Below, piece by piece: positions 8,981 to 17,396 of a stretch of 64,000 nt of DNA. Positions within the stretch are counted from its first letter, which is position 1. Every line of letters begins with the position of its first letter. The position numbers and the translations under genes were made by a program. The DNA is taken from positions 62,001 to 126,000 of the forward strand of contig JANWWT010000004.1 in assembly GCA_025055675.1 (NCBI GenBank), given 5' to 3'. The DNA is from Pseudanabaenaceae cyanobacterium SKYG29. GTDB taxonomy: Bacteria; Cyanobacteriota; Cyanobacteriia; Pseudanabaenales; Pseudanabaenaceae. A model generated the notes under the pieces. It saw only the letters and a list, made by a program, of their open reading frames with translations. It was not told the DNA's origin and did no database searches.

Positions 8981-9628
8981 ATGAGTAAGGTCTACGAATG
9001 GTTTAATGAGCGTCTGGAACTGGACGCGGTGGTAGAGGATGTTACTAGTAAGTACGTCCCCCCCCACGTTAACATTTTTTATTGTTTGGGTGGCATTACC
9101 CTCACTTGTTTTTTAATTCAGTTTGCCACGGGCTTTGCTATGACCTTTTACTACAAACCGACGGTCACAGAAGCCTTTGACTCTGTCCGCTACATCATGA
9201 CCGAGGTTAACTTTGGTTGGCTCATCCGATCGATACATCGCTGGTCGGCAAGCATGATGGTCTTGATGATGATTTTGCACATTTTCCGGGTTTATCTCAC
9301 GGGTGGGTTCAAAAAGCCCCGCGAACTGACTTGGGTAACGGGGGTAGTGATGGCAGTGATTACGGTGTCCTTTGGTGTCACTGGTTACTCTTTGCCCTGG
9401 GACCAGGTGGGTTACTGGGCGGTGAAGATCGTGTCTGGGGTACCGGAAGCTATCCCTGTGGTTGGTCCCGCCTTGGTGGAACTGATTCGCGGCGGTGTGA
9501 GCGTGGGGCAAGGTACGTTGACTCGTTTCTACAGTCTGCATACTTTTGTGTTGCCCTGGTTGATGGCAGTCTTCATGCTGCTACACTTCCTCATGATTCG
9601 CAAACAAGGTATTTCTGGTCCACTGTAA
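8981..9628 (+). CDS. petB: Cytochrome b6
   Basis: The core haem subunit of the thylakoid cytochrome b6f complex, carrying four membrane spans and haems bp, bn and cn. The 215-residue protein has Cys35 (VNIFYCLGG) for covalent attachment of haem cn and His pairs in the spans near [17 protein letters not shown] and the HTFVLPW to LHFLMIR region for haems bp and bn. The C-terminus KQGISGPL is typical. The 130 bp before the gene hold no other gene. petD follows after 14 bp, so the pair is an operon as in other cyanobacteria. Confidence 0.97.
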   Translation: MSKVYEWFNERLELDAVVEDVTSKYVPPHVNIFYCLGGITLTCFLIQFATGFAMTFYYKPTVTEAFDSVRYIMTEVNFGWLIRSIHRWSASMMVLMMILHIFRVYLTGGFKKPRELTWVTGVVMAVITVSFGVTGYSLPWDQVGYWAVKIVSGVPEAIPVVGPALVELIRGGVSVGQGTLTRFYSLHTFVLPWLMAVFMLLHFLMIRKQGISGPL

Positions 9629-9642
9629 GTTGAGAGAAAGTC

Positions 9643-10128
9643 ATGTCTAAGATTCAAAAGTTACCTGACCTCAATAATCCCGTCCTGCGGGCGAAGTTGG
9701 AAAAGGGCATGGGGCATAACTACTACGGCGAACCCGCTTGGCCCAACGACCTGCTCTATATCTTTCCTGTGTGCATTCTGGGCACGATCGCTCTCTGTGT
9801 AGGTTTGGCTGTGCTTGACCCTACTCCCATTGGCGAACCCGCTGACCCCTTTGCCACGCCCTTGGAAATTTTGCCAGAGTGGTTCCTCTATCCTGTGTTT
9901 CAAATTTTACGGGTTGTCCCCAACAAGCTTTTGGGGATTGCCCTCATGGGTTCCATTCCTTTGGGATTGATGCTGGTGCCCTTTATTGAAAACGTCAACA
10001 AGTTCCAAAATCCCTTCCGCCGTCCCCTGGCAACCGCCGTATTCTTGTTTGGCACTCTCTTTACCATCTACCTAGGCTATGGGGCGACGCTACCGATCGA
10101 TAAATCTCTCACTCTTGGTTTATTCTAG
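9643..10128 (+). CDS. petD: Cytochrome b6f complex subunit IV
   Basis: PetD, with PetB, forms the quinol-oxidising core of cytochrome b6f. The 161-residue protein starts with [20 protein letters not shown], has the quinol-site [13 protein letters not shown] motif (the PEWY-like loop, here PEWF) and three membrane spans. PEWF instead of the more common PEWY is a visible variant. It lies 14 bp after petB. The next gene, tmk, converges 14 bp downstream, leaving no clear terminator. Confidence 0.97.
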   Translation: MSKIQKLPDLNNPVLRAKLEKGMGHNYYGEPAWPNDLLYIFPVCILGTIALCVGLAVLDPTPIGEPADPFATPLEILPEWFLYPVFQILRVVPNKLLGIALMGSIPLGLMLVPFIENVNKFQNPFRRPLATAVFLFGTLFTIYLGYGATLPIDKSLTLGLF

Positions 10129-10142
10129 TCGTCTCATCCTGC

Positions 10143-10778
10143 TCATTTCCTCTGCTCAACTGGGGGCAGGGGATATTTTTTGACTACTGCAACAATTGTT
10201 TGCCTGACTACCTCAGGCGCTAAATTGGCATCGATGCGCTTGACCCGATCGGTCTCTCTTTGCCAAACATATTGGAATCCATCCCTCACCCTTTGATGAA
10301 ATTCCAGATTAAATTTTTCCATGCGATCGGTGCGATGCTTCTGTTTTGCTCTGGCTAAACCCACTTGGGGGTCAACATCCAGCCAAAAGGTCAAGTGGGG
10401 AACTAATCCCCCTGTAGCTATCCTGTTCAAGTTATCAATCAAATGGCAATCGATCCCATGACCAAACCCTTGATAGGCAATCGTAGAATCAGAAAAGCGA
10501 TCGGTAATAACAATCTTGCCCTCTGCCAGCGCCGGGCGAATTAAGTGACTGACATGGTGGGAACGATCGGCTAACAGCAAATACAGTTCCGTTACGGGGG
10601 TAATTGCCTCTCCCTGTAAAAATAATTGGCGAATTGTTAAGCCTAAGTTTGTACCCCCTGGCTCCCGTGTGAGGACAACCCTATATCCCTGGGCTTGCCA
10701 AAACTCAGCTAGGAATTTCGCCTGGGTAGATTTACCAGCCCCTTCCCCCCCCTCAAAGCTAATGAACAGGGAAGACAT
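10143..10778 (-). CDS. tmk: Thymidylate kinase
   Basis: Phosphorylates dTMP to dTDP for DNA synthesis. The 211-residue protein shows the P-loop FEGGEGAGKST at residue 7, the DR(Y/F) dTMP-binding motif in ITDRFSDSTIAYQGFG, and the TREPGG sequence of the family. The start overlaps the end of pgsA by 20 bp, so translation is probably coupled. It is the last gene of a set ABC1 kinase - pgsA - tmk, all on the minus strand with overlaps. Confidence 0.95.
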   Translation of the reverse strand: MSSLFISFEGGEGAGKSTQAKFLAEFWQAQGYRVVLTREPGGTNLGLTIRQLFLQGEAITPVTELYLLLADRSHHVSHLIRPALAEGKIVITDRFSDSTIAYQGFGHGIDCHLIDNLNRIATGGLVPHLTFWLDVDPQVGLARAKQKHRTDRMEKFNLEFHQRVRDGFQYVWQRETDRVKRIDANLAPEVVRQTIVAVVKKYPLPPVEQRK

Positions 10779-11268
10779 AAGTAATGCCCGAAATAACTGT
10801 TAAAACCACCGCTAACCAAAAGCTCCAAAGAGCGTAGGGAACCCGCAACAACAGAAGTAAAATGGCAATGATCTGACTGGTAGTTTTAACCTTACCCCAC
10901 AGATTTGCCCCCGATTGTTTAGGTGCGCGCCATAGAGTGATTAAAAATTCCCGCGCCAAAATTATGTATACTCCCCAAGCAGGAATTTCTCCCAATTCTA
11001 CTAACATCAACAGGGGGGCAAATACAACTAACTTATCCACCAGGGGGTCAAGAATTTTGCCCAGTTCTGATTCTTGCTGCCATTTCCTTGCCACATAACC
11101 ATCCAACCAATCCGTAATTCCCGCCACCCCTACCAAGGCAGCACACCACGATCGAGTGGCAATACTATCTTCCCAGGTCAATAGTGCCAAAATGAAAGGC
11201 ACCACCAACAGCCGTGACAACGTAACCGCGTTAGCTAAAGTGAGGGCAGGACTACCAAGTTTTACCAT
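10759..11268 (-). CDS. pgsA: CDP-diacylglycerol-glycerol-3-phosphate phosphatidyltransferase
   Basis: Makes phosphatidylglycerol-phosphate, precursor of phosphatidylglycerol, the only phospholipid of thylakoids and needed by PSII. The CDP-alcohol phosphotransferase signature DG-x2-AR-x8-G-x3-D-x3-D is complete in DGYVARKWQQESELGKILDP followed by LVDKL. Several membrane spans follow. At 169 residues it is at the normal length. It overlaps tmk by 20 bp and its start overlaps the end of the ABC1 kinase by 17 bp. Other CDP-alcohol transferases share the signature, so substrate is inferred from length and family resemblance. Confidence 0.88.
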   Translation of the reverse strand: MVKLGSPALTLANAVTLSRLLVVPFILALLTWEDSIATRSWCAALVGVAGITDWLDGYVARKWQQESELGKILDPLVDKLVVFAPLLMLVELGEIPAWGVYIILAREFLITLWRAPKQSGANLWGKVKTTSQIIAILLLLLRVPYALWSFWLAVVLTVISGITYVFPVH

Positions 11269-13063
11269 TGACAGTGCGATAAAGAGAAGGAGTGCCCGTT
11301 AGCTTAGGGGAATTTTCTTCTTCCTGCAATACCCATTCTTGAATCCACCGCGCGATCGCCCTTTGGGACACCTGCGCCACCACCTGACCACCCAATTGAT
11401 AGAATTCAGGACGGCTGAGAATTTGACCCGCGATGGGGATTAACTGTTGGGTAGGGAGCAGGTTTTCCGATCGGATTATGTCCCACAGCTCCCACAATTT
11501 AGCAGGGGTTTGTCCATTTTGACGGAGGAGATGATCGAGGGAATTAGCTAGTTCCTCCACCAACTTTTCCCGCAGATAAAATCCCTCTTCCGAAAACAAA
11601 AAATCAGCAATATGGTTAACAGCTCTCTCGAAGTTGTAGTCCTGGTTAGCTTGGGCATTTTTGAGGAGATTATGCAGACGATGCCAGCGGAAAGAGCCAT
11701 CTTTAATCAAAACATCCCGTAGGGCATGGTGCAGTTCAGGGGTGGGTTCAGTGAGCAGACGATTAGCCACGTAGGGATAGGCTACACTCATCACCTTAAA
11801 GTTAGGGTCAACCCCTAAAGCTATGCCTTCCAGGGTCACCAACGAGCGAATAATCAGAGCATAGTAAGCAGGCACCCGGAAAGGGTAATCATACATGATG
11901 GCTGACAGTTGATCCGTTAATCCCTTGAAGTCCAACTCAGTCACACTGCCCCGCAAAGAAGTGGTGAATACCTGCTCCAGAGCAGGAGTGATTTTCTCTA
12001 AATTCGTCTCTGGTTTTAAGAAGCCCAAGCGCACGTAGTCACGGGAAAGAGCTTCATAATCACGGTTGACCAAATGCACGATTGCTTCGATCAAGCCATA
12101 GCGCTGTTCCCTGGAGACATGGCTCATCATGCCGAAATCCAAGTAAGCTAGCCTGCCATCTGCCATCACCAACAAATTGCCAGGATGGGGATCAGCATGG
12201 AAGAACCCCTGGTCTAACAATTGCCGGAGAGAACATTGGACACCCACCTCAATTATTTTGCGACCATCAAATCCCTGTTCCTGTAGGCGCTGAATTTCTG
12301 TCAGCTTTGTCCCCTCAATCCACTCCATGGTTAACACTCGTTTGGCGGTATATTGCCAATAAATTTTGGGGACATAGATACCAGGTAAATCGCCATAGTA
12401 TTCAGCAAATTTTTCCGCATTTGCCGCTTCGCAGGTGTAATCCATTTCCTCAAAAATGCGGCTGGCAAACTCATCTAAGATCGCCCGTAGGTCACTGCGG
12501 ATAAACCAAAAGGTACGCATCATCCATACTGCCAATCCCCGCAAAATAAATACATCGAGGGCAATCTGTTCCACAATGCCGGGGCGTTGTACCTTAATTG
12601 CCACCGCTTCTCCTGTTTGAAGTCTGCCTTTGTATACCTGCCCCAGGGAGGCGGCAGCGATCGGTTGGTCAGAAATTTCGGCATAAATTGTGTGGGGGTC
12701 TGCTCCTAATTCTTCGCGGATAAACTGAAAGGCAATCTCGTTGGGAAAAGACGGCAAACGGTCCTGTAACTGCGCTAATTCCTCTAAATAGACGGGAGGC
12801 ACAATATCAGGTCTAGTCGAGAGTGCTTGCCCAATTTTAATGAAGGCTGGTCCCAGTTTTGTCAGCAGTTCTCGCAATTCTACTGCCAGTTCCTTGTCAT
12901 TTTTTATATCCCTACCCAGTTTACTGAGACACCACAACTTAAAAATAAACCCAAAAATGGGCACAAAAATAGCTAAATACCTACTCCCCACCTGTAACCA
13001 GCGGGAACGATAATATTGGGCGATAACCTCAGCATCGTAACGCAGTAGCTCAGTAATCTTCAC
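11252..13063 (-). CDS. ABC1/AarF (UbiB) family atypical kinase
   Basis: A 603-residue member of the ABC1 protein-kinase-like family, linked to quinone and prenyl-lipid metabolism in bacteria and plastids. Seen motifs: KIGQALSTRPDIVPP (KxGQ), the Ala-rich loop AAASLGQVYKG replacing the glycine-rich loop, AIKVQRPG with the ATP lysine, the ExD-like EEMDYTCEAANAEKF, FFHADPHPGNLLV (catalytic Asp) and YLDFGMMS (metal Asp). Hydrophobic segments occur near residues 25-45 and 370-395. It heads a three-gene overlapping unit with pgsA and tmk. The exact substrate cannot be told from sequence. Confidence 0.9.
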   Translation of the reverse strand: MKITELLRYDAEVIAQYYRSRWLQVGSRYLAIFVPIFGFIFKLWCLSKLGRDIKNDKELAVELRELLTKLGPAFIKIGQALSTRPDIVPPVYLEELAQLQDRLPSFPNEIAFQFIREELGADPHTIYAEISDQPIAAASLGQVYKGRLQTGEAVAIKVQRPGIVEQIALDVFILRGLAVWMMRTFWFIRSDLRAILDEFASRIFEEMDYTCEAANAEKFAEYYGDLPGIYVPKIYWQYTAKRVLTMEWIEGTKLTEIQRLQEQGFDGRKIIEVGVQCSLRQLLDQGFFHADPHPGNLLVMADGRLAYLDFGMMSHVSREQRYGLIEAIVHLVNRDYEALSRDYVRLGFLKPETNLEKITPALEQVFTTSLRGSVTELDFKGLTDQLSAIMYDYPFRVPAYYALIIRSLVTLEGIALGVDPNFKVMSVAYPYVANRLLTEPTPELHHALRDVLIKDGSFRWHRLHNLLKNAQANQDYNFERAVNHIADFLFSEEGFYLREKLVEELANSLDHLLRQNGQTPAKLWELWDIIRSENLLPTQQLIPIAGQILSRPEFYQLGGQVVAQVSQRAIARWIQEWVLQEEENSPKLTGTPSLYRTVNGKTW

Positions 13064-13136
13064 GGGGTTCCCAGGATAGATTTAAGGTAATTTTAACAAT
13101 TTGCTCCCCCATATATTTGTACCCCTGGAAATAACC

Positions 13137-14147
13137 TCAGGCAAGGGATGGTACTGGCTCCACCTGGGCTGCTTCCAGAACAAGACTGGCTAGGTCGTTG
13201 ATAAAGGTGGGATGCAGATTGAGGGCTGGTACTCGATCGAAGTGATGAATCCCCGCTACTTCTGCCACTTCCCGATACTCAATGTCAATCTCTTCTAGGG
13301 TTTCGATGTGCTCAGAGACAAAACTGATGGGGACGACTACTAGACGTTGGATACCACGGCGGGCTAGGCGCTTGATAGCTTCTTCTGTGTAGGGTTGCAA
13401 CCACTCCACAGGACCAACCCGACTTTGATAGGCTAGGATGTGGGGGTTATAGCGATGGAACTCACGGCGCAGGCACTGCATGATTAAATCCACACAGTTT
13501 TCCATCTCAATTTGATAGGGGTCACCAAATTTTTCTACATACTTGACAGGCACCCCGTGGGCACTGAAAAAGATATAACTGTTGTCGGGGTTTGGTGCTT
13601 TCCCTAATTCCCTATCAATCAACTCCGCCATGGCCCGAATGTAGCCAGGACGATCGTACCAGGACTTAATTGTTATTCGCTCAATCTTCTGCAGGTCCGG
13701 GTCTTGTGCCCACAGTTGGTCAATTTCTTTTAAGCTGGAGCCTGTGGTACTGATAGAAAATTGGGGATAGAGGGGTAAGACAACTAACTTGGTAATCCCA
13801 TCTTTTTTAATCTGAGTGAGGGTATCTTTAGCAAAAGGGTGCCAGTAGCGCATTGCCACATAGGTTTTGGCTTCTACACCTTTTTCCTGCAGCACGTTTT
13901 GCAAGGCTTGGGCTTGTTGCTCCGTAATTTGACGCAGGGGCGAACCACCACCAATGGCACGATAGTTTTCCTGGGAGAAGGGAGTACGGGTAGCAGCAAT
14001 GAGAGCAGCGATCGGCTTTTGCAAGAAGGGAAAAGGCAGGCGAATCAGGTCGGGGTCAGCAAACAAGTTGAACAAAAAGAGGTAGACATCCTCTAGTCTG
14101 TCTGGTCCACCCAGATTCAGTAATAATACGCCGAGTTTACCTGCCAT
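13137..14147 (-). CDS. hemH: Ferrochelatase, short form without C-terminal CAB domain
   Basis: Inserts Fe2+ into protoporphyrin IX, the last step of haem synthesis. The 336-residue protein has the N-terminal [18 protein letters not shown], the [14 protein letters not shown] substrate loop, the catalytic His in [13 protein letters not shown] and [22 protein letters not shown]. Most cyanobacterial ferrochelatases run to about 385 residues and end with a Hlip-like chlorophyll-binding helix; this one ends at VEPVPSLA and no such helix is encoded in the following 70 bp in any frame. A free Hlip gene is present at 29.4 kb. Confidence 0.94.
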   Translation of the reverse strand: MAGKLGVLLLNLGGPDRLEDVYLFLFNLFADPDLIRLPFPFLQKPIAALIAATRTPFSQENYRAIGGGSPLRQITEQQAQALQNVLQEKGVEAKTYVAMRYWHPFAKDTLTQIKKDGITKLVVLPLYPQFSISTTGSSLKEIDQLWAQDPDLQKIERITIKSWYDRPGYIRAMAELIDRELGKAPNPDNSYIFFSAHGVPVKYVEKFGDPYQIEMENCVDLIMQCLRREFHRYNPHILAYQSRVGPVEWLQPYTEEAIKRLARRGIQRLVVVPISFVSEHIETLEEIDIEYREVAEVAGIHHFDRVPALNLHPTFINDLASLVLEAAQVEPVPSLA

Positions 14148-14266
14148 AAAGTTATCCTAAAAGTTTTTATCAATAAATGTAAATTCTATGATAGCCCAAG
14201 GTGGGGCAGGCAACAATTTTTCTGCCCTACTCGTCTCTAGGTTCAGCTTTAGGGAAGATTTGAGTT

Positions 14267-14893
14267 ATGCAGTATGCGCTGATTTTGGCGTTGACAGTGA
14301 TGGGTGGTTCTGCTATGGCACAAGAGGTAATCCCGATCGAGCCACCGCTCCCCAATTCTGTACCCCCTGTAACAATTCCTACTCCCCCGCCAGAACCTGC
14401 AACGACTGGTACAACTACGGGGGAACGATTTATCTGTGAGTTGCGCAACGGTCAACTTGTGGTGTCCTATCGCCCTGAGAGTGACCCCAATCGATCGTTT
14501 CCCTGGGCTGCTCCCCGCACGTTGGGGGGAGGTTGGTCTGCCGAACGCCGTTGCCAGGAGATTGCCCGTAGATTGGAGTCCTATCGCCCCGATGGTTTAG
14601 ACGAACTACGCATTGGCAGGGAAAATGGCTACAACACGGTGTGCGCTACCACCGATCGTGTCCCCACCTGTCGCATTGTCTTTACTGTACCCCCTGGACA
14701 AGACCCGCTGCTTACCAGAGATAGAGTATTTGCCAATCTGGTCTCGGCAGAACAGGGACAAGTAACTGCCCCTGTAAACACTTTTGCCCATCAGAGTTTT
14801 CGTTTCGGCGATTTATGGCGGCTTAGACAACCAGGGATTAAACTGAAACCATTTCTTGCCCCTGCCGATGGCGGTACTAGAACTAATTTTTGA
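14267..14893 (+). CDS. COP23-domain-like secreted protein
   Basis: A 208-residue protein with an N-terminal signal peptide (MQYALILALTVMGGSAMAQ, cleavage after AMA), a Pro/Thr-rich linker (about residues 23-48), then a domain with conserved Cys and the pattern RFICELRNGQLVVSYRP ... GWSAERRCQEIARRLESY ... NTVCATTDRVPTCRIVFTVP. This matches the layout of COP23 (circadian oscillating protein, 23 kDa) domains of cyanobacteria, which are membrane-associated or periplasmic with unclear function. The assignment is by pattern. It is divergent from hemH and convergent with the phosphatase gene, 2 bp apart. Confidence 0.7.
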   Translation: MQYALILALTVMGGSAMAQEVIPIEPPLPNSVPPVTIPTPPPEPATTGTTTGERFICELRNGQLVVSYRPESDPNRSFPWAAPRTLGGGWSAERRCQEIARRLESYRPDGLDELRIGRENGYNTVCATTDRVPTCRIVFTVPPGQDPLLTRDRVFANLVSAEQGQVTAPVNTFAHQSFRFGDLWRLRQPGIKLKPFLAPADGGTRTNF

Positions 14894-14895
14894 CC

Positions 14896-16365
14896 CTAAA
14901 TTTGTTTGATCACTAGTAGGGTAATGTCATCATCAATAGGGGCAACGCCAATAAAGTTCATTACATCTTCTGCTATGGCTTCCCTGATTTCCTTTGCCGA
15001 GCGGTTGTAGTTAGCCACAATTGCCGCCTCTAACCGATCGATGCCGTAAGTTTCCTGCTCACTATTCATAGCCTCGACAATGCCATCGGTGTAGAGCACC
15101 AGCCCATCCCCCCTGTCCAAATATATTTCTTTCTCCTGCACAAAAGGGGAAATATTGGGTTCTAAACCCAGCATAAATCCCAGGGGGGCTGTATCAATTA
15201 TTTCCAGCTTACCTGTGTGGCGGACTAGGATAATTGTCTCATGCTGACCACAAATTTTTACTTTACCCCGATCGTATTGTAGTAATACAAAAGTGACGCA
15301 TTTATCTGATTGCATCCGCTTGGCGTTGTGATAGAGTAACTTATTTAATGTATTCAGCACTTCTTTTGGGGAGTATTCGTGGCAATTGTGGATCAATCCC
15401 ACCGCTGCCTGTAACATGACCGTAAAAATACCACTCTCCAAGCCATGCCCTGTCACATCCCCAATAGCGATCGTGGCTCTATGGGTGTCATTATCCACCA
15501 ACACATCAAAATAATCTCCTCCCACTTCTGTTGCCGGCGACATTAAAGCGGCTACCTCTAAAAACTCAATTTCGTCTAGCTCACATTGTTCAGGTAATAT
15601 CATCTCTTGAATATGTCTAGCTATACTTAGCTCGTAGTTCATGCGAAAATTTTCTGCCCGTAGTTTCTCGTTTAATTCATGAATATCATTGTAGGCTTTA
15701 GTTAAACTGATGGTTTGTTTTTCAATCGTGCGTTGGTTAAGAAACTCCCTGATCCTAGCCTGGAATAAGCTATCAGAAACCACTATCCCGAACCAGAAGG
15801 ACAATATACCTGATAGATAGGTAGCACTTAAGTGTTCTACACGGGTATAAATAACAGGAAATGGTAAAGTATTGACGCAGAGAAAAAATGACAGGATAGA
15901 GAGTGCATAGGTGATATAGCCGATTCTGCTAGGACGAAAAAAGAAGACACAGTAAACTATAAAACCGATTAAGTATTGTGTTACTACACCAGCAATTAAC
16001 CACATAATTATCATAATCAAATGGATGTGCACGAGAAAGCAGGCGGTGTAGGTAATAATTGCTGTTCTGTGCCTCTTAGTTAGGCATCGTGTGTCAGATA
16101 AAGGCTGGCTAGTAAATAAGGTATAAGCAGATATGACCGCCATGCCCCCAAGCACACTGGTCAGGCAGATAGGCAACACTAGGGAATGGGAGGAATTAGA
16201 AGTCAGCCTCACTGTCCACAGTATAGGCAATGCCAAAATGGGGTAAATAGAAGTTACCCAGGCTACTTTCCGTACCCGCAAGTAGACAATGTAGTTCCAC
16301 TGTTGCAGAAATTCCGCCCACCATTCTGGTTCTTCCCTATGCCAGCTTTTGCCTAATATCTTCAC
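14896..16365 (-). CDS. Membrane PP2C-type (SpoIIE/RsbU-like) Ser/Thr phosphatase
   Basis: A 489-residue protein. The first ~210 residues hold six or so hydrophobic spans, then a short coiled coil (about 210-245, ending EKLRAENFRMNYELSIARHI), then a PP2C phosphatase domain with the metal-binding motifs VGGDYFDV, AIGDVTGHGLESG and VLYTDGIVEAMN. RsbU-type phosphatases activate partner-switching anti-anti-sigma proteins, so a role in stress or envelope signalling is likely, though no STAS antagonist gene lies next to it. An 11-bp-period repeat lies in its 157 bp upstream region. Confidence 0.9.
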   Translation of the reverse strand: MKILGKSWHREEPEWWAEFLQQWNYIVYLRVRKVAWVTSIYPILALPILWTVRLTSNSSHSLVLPICLTSVLGGMAVISAYTLFTSQPLSDTRCLTKRHRTAIITYTACFLVHIHLIMIIMWLIAGVVTQYLIGFIVYCVFFFRPSRIGYITYALSILSFFLCVNTLPFPVIYTRVEHLSATYLSGILSFWFGIVVSDSLFQARIREFLNQRTIEKQTISLTKAYNDIHELNEKLRAENFRMNYELSIARHIQEMILPEQCELDEIEFLEVAALMSPATEVGGDYFDVLVDNDTHRATIAIGDVTGHGLESGIFTVMLQAAVGLIHNCHEYSPKEVLNTLNKLLYHNAKRMQSDKCVTFVLLQYDRGKVKICGQHETIILVRHTGKLEIIDTAPLGFMLGLEPNISPFVQEKEIYLDRGDGLVLYTDGIVEAMNSEQETYGIDRLEAAIVANYNRSAKEIREAIAEDVMNFIGVAPIDDDITLLVIKQI

Positions 16366-16420
16366 AGAAGTAAGTAAGTGAACCTTCTCTCAGATTAACC
16401 CTCACAGTTCTCCCACGGTT

Positions 16421-16441
16421 AAAATTTCCTGAAAATTTCCT
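16421..16441. repeat. 11-bp-period direct repeat in divergent promoter region
   Basis: AAAATTTCCT occurs twice, at 16421-16430 and 16432-16441, giving an 11 bp period and followed by a weaker AT-rich third unit. The spacing resembles sites of OmpR-family regulators such as the cyanobacterial Pho box (8-mers with 3 bp spacers), but the 8-mer matches that consensus poorly. It sits between the phosphatase gene (minus) and the 91-aa gene (plus) and could serve either. Confidence 0.3.
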
Positions 16442-16522
16442 AAAAATTAAATTTTTCTGCATTAAGGACAAGTGATTCCTCACTGGCTATAAAAATTAGA
16501 ATCAAATTGGGGAAGGTGTGCT

Positions 16523-16798
16523 ATGGAAGAATTGAAGGCGCAAATCGCATTACTGCAGGAGGAGGTTAGACATTTACGCCACATGGTGGAACTGTTACTG
16601 CAAAGGGTCAACCCCCGTCCGCTAGAGTTGCACAAGGATATTTTGCCTGACGAGCAGCGATCTAACCTAGTCCTCAGCTCCGATCGGTCTAACGTGGCTT
16701 TGGAATGGCAGATTCGCCGCCTGACTAATCAACTCACCGTTGCCTATAACCGCATTGCTGCCCTGGAAGATGAGTTGATGCTCCGCCGTCAACGCTAA
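16523..16798 (+). CDS. Small coiled-coil protein, unknown function
   Basis: A 91-residue hydrophilic protein with two helical coiled-coil stretches (residues 1-28 and 58-91: LEWQIRRLTNQLTVAYNRIA, then ALEDEL) joined by a less structured linker. I do not recognise the family. A GGGGAAGG purine run lies 10-15 bases before the ATG, supporting translation. Its stop overlaps the convergent def gene by 4 bp. Confidence 0.6.
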   Translation: MEELKAQIALLQEEVRHLRHMVELLLQRVNPRPLELHKDILPDEQRSNLVLSSDRSNVALEWQIRRLTNQLTVAYNRIAALEDELMLRRQR

Positions 16799-17364
16799 TT
16801 TCTGATGGGTCGGACATCTTTTAGGGAAAAGCCCTGCTTGGTTAAATTCTGACTGAGGGCAATGGCGTTTTGTACCCGATCGACGAACATGATGCCGTTG
16901 AGGTGGTCCATCTCATGCTGAATCACCCTAGCTAATAATCCTTCCGCGGTGAGCTTTTGGGGGCGACCCTCTAAATCACGGAAGACAACAGTAACTCGAT
17001 CGGGACGGACTACATCCATAAACACCTGGGGCACGCTCAAGCAACCTTCTTCGCCACTGCAGAGTTCGCCGCCCCGTTCCGTAATTTCCGGGTTGACCAA
17101 TACTAGGGGCTGGGCTTCGGGCTGGTCGGGGTGAATATCAATCACAATCAATTGCTTTTGTACCCCTACCTGGGTTGCAGCTAAGCCAATGCCATCGTAG
17201 CTATACATTGTTTGCAACATCTTGTGGGCTAGGTCCCGAATTTCATCGGTGATTTTGCTAATACGTTTGGCAGGCTGCCGTAGTACTTTGTCCCCCAGTT
17301 TGTGCACCTGTAGGGGAGGATTCTTCAACTTTTCTTTAGAAACAACAGGAATAGTAGCAACCAT
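16795..17364 (-). CDS. def: Peptide deformylase
   Basis: Removes the N-formyl group from nascent proteins, using Fe2+. All three family motifs are present: GIGLAATQVG, EGCLSVP (metal Cys) and QHEMDHLNG (two metal His and catalytic Glu). The 189-residue length is normal. About 25 residues precede the domain, a modest N-terminal extension. topA lies 32 bp downstream and its reading direction is away on the same strand, so each may have its own promoter. Confidence 0.96.
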   Translation of the reverse strand: MVATIPVVSKEKLKNPPLQVHKLGDKVLRQPAKRISKITDEIRDLAHKMLQTMYSYDGIGLAATQVGVQKQLIVIDIHPDQPEAQPLVLVNPEITERGGELCSGEEGCLSVPQVFMDVVRPDRVTVVFRDLEGRPQKLTAEGLLARVIQHEMDHLNGIMFVDRVQNAIALSQNLTKQGFSLKDVRPIRN

Positions 17365-17396
17365 AACGATCGTTTGTTTAACAAGTTGCTTCTATT

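Noticed and set aside
14204-14227. Hairpin GGGCAG/CTGCCC between hemH and the COP23-like gene
   Set aside because: Only a 6-7 bp stem with a 12-base loop in a divergent promoter region; no functional support.
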